A DNA stretch of 64,000 nucleotides, taken from contig NZ_JACDUU010000008.1 of NCBI RefSeq assembly GCF_013760845.1, forward strand, positions 30,721 through 94,720, written 5' to 3'. The notes beneath the pieces were generated by a model. That model was given only the letters and a program-made list of their open reading frames with translations, ran no database searches and was not told where the DNA came from. The translations under genes were made by a program, and so were the position numbers. This DNA comes from [Anoxybacillus] calidus (GTDB lineage: Bacteria; Bacillota; Bacilli; Bacillales; Anoxybacillaceae). Within the stretch, counting starts at the first letter, position 1. Every line of letters begins with the position of its first letter. Positions 61,709 to 64,000 of this stretch are shown piece after piece.

Positions 61709-62746
61709 TTGGAGACAGCAAAATGGTCTGGAGCTGTACAAGTAGCAGCGGTTTATGTTGGTACGGTAATTGGGGCGGGATTTGCTACTGGAAAGGAAAT
61801 AGTAGAATTTTTTACGCAATACGGCTTGTTTGGACTTATCGGTATATTGATCAGCGGTTTGCTATTTATTTGGCTTGGCACTAGAATGATGATTATCGCC
61901 GGAAGAATAAACGCTTCTTCTTATAAAGAGTTAAACGATTATTTGTTTGGAAAAACAATTAGTTCATTTATTACATTGATGATGACGTTAATTGCGTTAG
62001 GAGTCTCATCTGTAATGTTGTCAGGGGCTGGAGCGGTTTTTGAGGAACAGCTCGGATTGTCTAAGCAGCTTGGGATATTTGTAACCATTTTGCTTGCATT
62101 TATTGTAATGATTTTTGGATTAAAAGGACTATTCAGTGTCAACCTTGTTATTGTTCCAATGATGATCTTATTTAGTATCATCGTTTCATGCATTGTTTTG
62201 CCTGATTTGGAAGTAAGCACTTTTTCCTTTTTCTATGATTACTCTTTAAAGTGGCTGCTTTCTCCATTTGCTTATGTTGCGTTTAACTTAGCGATGGCGC
62301 AAATTGTACTTGTTCCGTTGGCGAGTGAAATAAACAATGAACAGATTATAAAAAGAGGAGCTATATTAGGCGGAGTGGTATTATCTATAGTGTTAGTAAG
62401 CAGCCATATTTCGTTACTAGCAATACCTAATTTGTTGCTGTATGATATTCCGATGGCTGAAGTCGTAAAAACATTTTTCATATCTTTTTATTGGGTGTAT
62501 ATATTTGTGATTTACGGTGAAATTTTCACTTCGCTTATCGGAGGAATATTCGGACTGCAAAGGCAGCTGCGTAGTTTCTTTTCGATTCCAAACATTTTCC
62601 TCCTTTGCATTCTTTTGATGATTATCTATTTTATTAGCCTGGTTGATTATAGTGCTTTGTTGTCGTTTTTATATCCGCTTTTCGGTTATACAAGTCTTAT
62701 CTTTCTTATTTTGTTAGTATACCGCAAAGTTCCTGAAAGAAAATAA
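61709..62746 (+). CDS. ykvI: YkvI-like membrane protein
   Basis: This 345-residue protein has about ten helices; the first carries AAVYVGTVIGAGFATGKEIV, as in the amino-acid transporter-like YkvI family next to clpE in B. subtilis. TTG at 61709 follows GGGGGGAACAAA; the longer frame lacks a ribosome site. Transport substrate unknown. Confidence 0.85.
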   Translation: METAKWSGAVQVAAVYVGTVIGAGFATGKEIVEFFTQYGLFGLIGILISGLLFIWLGTRMMIIAGRINASSYKELNDYLFGKTISSFITLMMTLIALGVSSVMLSGAGAVFEEQLGLSKQLGIFVTILLAFIVMIFGLKGLFSVNLVIVPMMILFSIIVSCIVLPDLEVSTFSFFYDYSLKWLLSPFAYVAFNLAMAQIVLVPLASEINNEQIIKRGAILGGVVLSIVLVSSHISLLAIPNLLLYDIPMAEVVKTFFISFYWVYIFVIYGEIFTSLIGGIFGLQRQLRSFFSIPNIFLLCILLMIIYFISLVDYSALLSFLYPLFGYTSLIFLILLVYRKVPERK

Positions 62747-62986
62747 TGCGCTGTTGTATTTTAGAAAGTGTATTGACCTTGTGAAAAATTTCTCACATAA
62801 TCAAAGATGAAACATATATTTAAATAAATGGTTTTAATGTTAATGATTACTTGTTCTTGTTGTCAGAACACTCCGTTTTAGTATTACTTAATGAAATGTT
62901 TACATAATCATAAAACAGCTAAATGACACAGTTAATGTTTTGCTAATATATTGGTGATATAGAAACTTTGCGGTGTTGGAGGGTAA
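62747..62986. other. Leader of the small membrane protein gene
   Basis: 240 A/T-rich bases without a gene. TGTGAAAAATTTCTCACA at 62780-62797 is a near-palindrome beside TTGACC and might be an operator, but it fits neither the FNR nor the Rex spacing. Confidence 0.3.
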
Positions 62987-63484
62987 ATGTTTGTGGGGAA
63001 ATTTAGTAAATATCTTATTTTTTTAGCAATAGGAGTGTTCTTTACTTTAGAAACGTTTCATATAATTGATGTCTATTGGACCAATTTATGGCCCTTACTC
63101 ATGTTTGCGCTAGGTGTTACTATTCATGTTTTTTATTTTCTCAGCGGTTCCCGAAAAAATTTGGCTTTTCTTTTGTTACCGGGAGGAATGTCTCTTTCGT
63201 TAGGAAATTTAGTGTTAAGTGATGACAACTATCATTTTGTATGGTCACTTTATCTTCTTGGAATGGCATTAGGTTTATTCGAGTGGCAAATATTCGGAGA
63301 AAATGAAGATTTTTCTACTCCGGTTATGTTATCGGCAGCTCTTGCCGTTTTGATCATGTTTTCCGATGGTTTCTCATACATTTATTTATGGCCGTTTCTT
63401 TTCGTCGGCGGTTGTGTTTATTTGATTTATTATAAGAAGCAATATGTGTCAAGTTTATTGAAGATAATAAAACCGACTCGATAG
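62987..63484 (+). CDS. Hypothetical membrane protein (LiaF/LiaI-like transmembrane region)
   Basis: This 165-residue protein has five predicted helices arranged in two similar halves (FLAIGVFFTLETFHIIDVYW, TNLWPLLMFALGV; AALAVLIMFSDGFSY, LWPFLFVGGCVYLIYY). The YWTNLWPLL motif recurs in DUF5668/LiaF N-terminal regions. ATG at 62987 follows TTGGAGGGTAA. The function is unknown and it is monocistronic. Confidence 0.7.
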   Translation: MFVGKFSKYLIFLAIGVFFTLETFHIIDVYWTNLWPLLMFALGVTIHVFYFLSGSRKNLAFLLLPGGMSLSLGNLVLSDDNYHFVWSLYLLGMALGLFEWQIFGENEDFSTPVMLSAALAVLIMFSDGFSYIYLWPFLFVGGCVYLIYYKKQYVSSLLKIIKPTR

Positions 63485-63502
63485 AAAGTCGGTTTTATTT
63501 AT
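63466..63502 (+). terminator. Terminator overlapping the end of the membrane protein gene
   Basis: AATAAAACCGACT (63466-63478) pairs perfectly with AGTCGGTTTTATT (63487-63499); the stop codon lies in the stem-loop. Confidence 0.9.
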
Positions 63503-63745
63503 AAATGAAAGCGATACAAAGCTTCCGAAGGGGAAAAACAGCGTTTGAGAGAGCTGTAGCCTCATGTATTTTCCCATCCTGCTGTTGTTTCGTGAATGGT
63601 ATTTGTAAAGTTTTGAGCAATTATATTAACTTCTTTAATATATATATTGAATCTTCAGAATTAACAACTGTGTTGGGTTAGAGGATAAAATGATAAAAGT
63701 GCGTCATTCTAAATATTGACTACTATAATTAAAGGAGAATGAATG

Positions 63746-63874
63746 ATGACTCAATCGAAGCGTCAGGAAGAACGACAATGGACTGTCCGAAAGCAATCAC
63801 AAAATCCTCATGGAAAAGTAAAATCATTTGCTGAATTAGCCGAAGATACGGGAGTAAAGAAGAAAGAAGAATGA
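63746..63874 (+). CDS. Small hydrophilic hypothetical protein, about 42 residues
   Basis: Tandem ATG codons at 63743 and 63746 behind AAAGGAGAATG open a frame encoding a charged peptide (QSKRQEERQWTVRKQSQNPH then GKVKSFAELAEDTGVKKKEE). The second ATG has better spacing. CATTCTA at 63705-63711 with GGATA 17 bp upstream weakly resembles a sigma-G promoter, which with the composition suggests a minor spore protein. A terminator follows. Confidence 0.6.
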   Translation: MTQSKRQEERQWTVRKQSQNPHGKVKSFAELAEDTGVKKKEE

Positions 63875-63878
63875 AAAC

Positions 63879-63912
63879 AGCATGCAGAGTTTTTCTGCAT
63901 GTTTTTTATTTT
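63879..63912 (+). terminator. Terminator of the 42-residue gene
   Basis: CATGCAG (63881-63887) pairs with CTGCATG (63895-63901), followed by TTTTTTATTTTT. Nothing further is recognised to the end of the window. Confidence 0.88.
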
Positions 63913-64000
63913 TAACATCATCAATAATATTTATTAATAAAAGAACAGAATGAATGGCTAACCTAGGAGTTGGAGCTATTTGATTTAGGGCAACTAGATT

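Noticed and set aside
62780-62797. FNR or Rex operator before the small membrane protein gene
   Set aside because: TGTGA-N8-TCACA has the wrong spacing for FNR (N6) and does not align with the Rex consensus, so it is left as an unassigned dyad.

Overview
The window comes from an endospore-forming, low-G+C Firmicute of the family Bacillaceae. Evidence includes strong AGGAGG-type ribosome binding sites, frequent TTG and GTG starts, an alpha/beta-type spore protein with a sigma-G-like promoter, SigI/RsgI, CtsR-controlled clpE, KinD and KinE sporulation-type kinases, two S-box riboswitches, and a class IV (PhaRC) PHA synthase locus. The gene order sigI-rsgI / sspD / kinE-ogt / mtnKA / mtnU / mtnE / mtnWXBD / kinD-mhqR / clpE / ykvI follows the Bacillus subtilis sigI-to-ykvI segment as I remember it, with accessory blocks inserted. 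A moderately thermophilic genus of the Anoxybacillus/Parageobacillus type is plausible but is only a guess. I see no rRNA, tRNA, CRISPR array, prophage or intact transposase gene.

Layout. 1-1312 is a secreted repeat protein running off the left edge. 1.5-5.7 kb holds an acetate-type symporter pair and an APC amino-acid permease with a decayed partial copy beside it. 6-8.7 kb holds sigI-rsgI, ferritin and sspD. 9-13.1 kb is the PHA granule locus: phaQ-phaP-phaJ leftward and phaR-phaB-phaC rightward, with a 23-bp palindrome in the divergent promoter. 13.2-22.4 kb is a LacI-regulated sugar uptake operon (debranching-type hydrolase, binding protein, two permeases), then an MFS exporter and a zinc alcohol dehydrogenase. 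22.4-24 kb holds small genes. 24-28.9 kb holds a B12/radical-SAM protein, kinE and ogt.

28.9-41 kb is methionine salvage. One S-box leads mtnK-mtnA plus a complete RbsABC-like transporter, which I predict imports methylthioribose. A second S-box leads mtnW-X-B-D, and mtnU and mtnE are divergent between them. 41-48.3 kb holds a broken EamA transporter, an acetyltransferase, a zinc-ribbon miniprotein, kinD, mhqR, a stand-alone pduL, and a lysine-riboswitch-controlled permease. 48.4-64 kb holds an oligoendopeptidase, an RND exporter, a Nudix hydrolase, a TetR-controlled ABC exporter, a diguanylate cyclase, clpE, a YtkA-type lipoprotein, ykvI and small genes.

Most notable points. (1) phaJ has no ATG/GTG/TTG start and lies in the -1 frame of phaP, right after an in-frame U-UUU-UUC heptamer, suggesting a frameshifted phasin-hydratase fusion, a non-canonical start, or an indel. 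(2) A dispersed family of roughly 40-125-bp hairpin elements sits at the 3' ends of many genes and sometimes supplies the last codons. (3) A complete ABC transporter lies in the S-box mtnKA operon. (4) Two inverted copies of a ~60-bp palindromic repeat bracket the core mtn genes, one of them forming the mtnA C-terminus.
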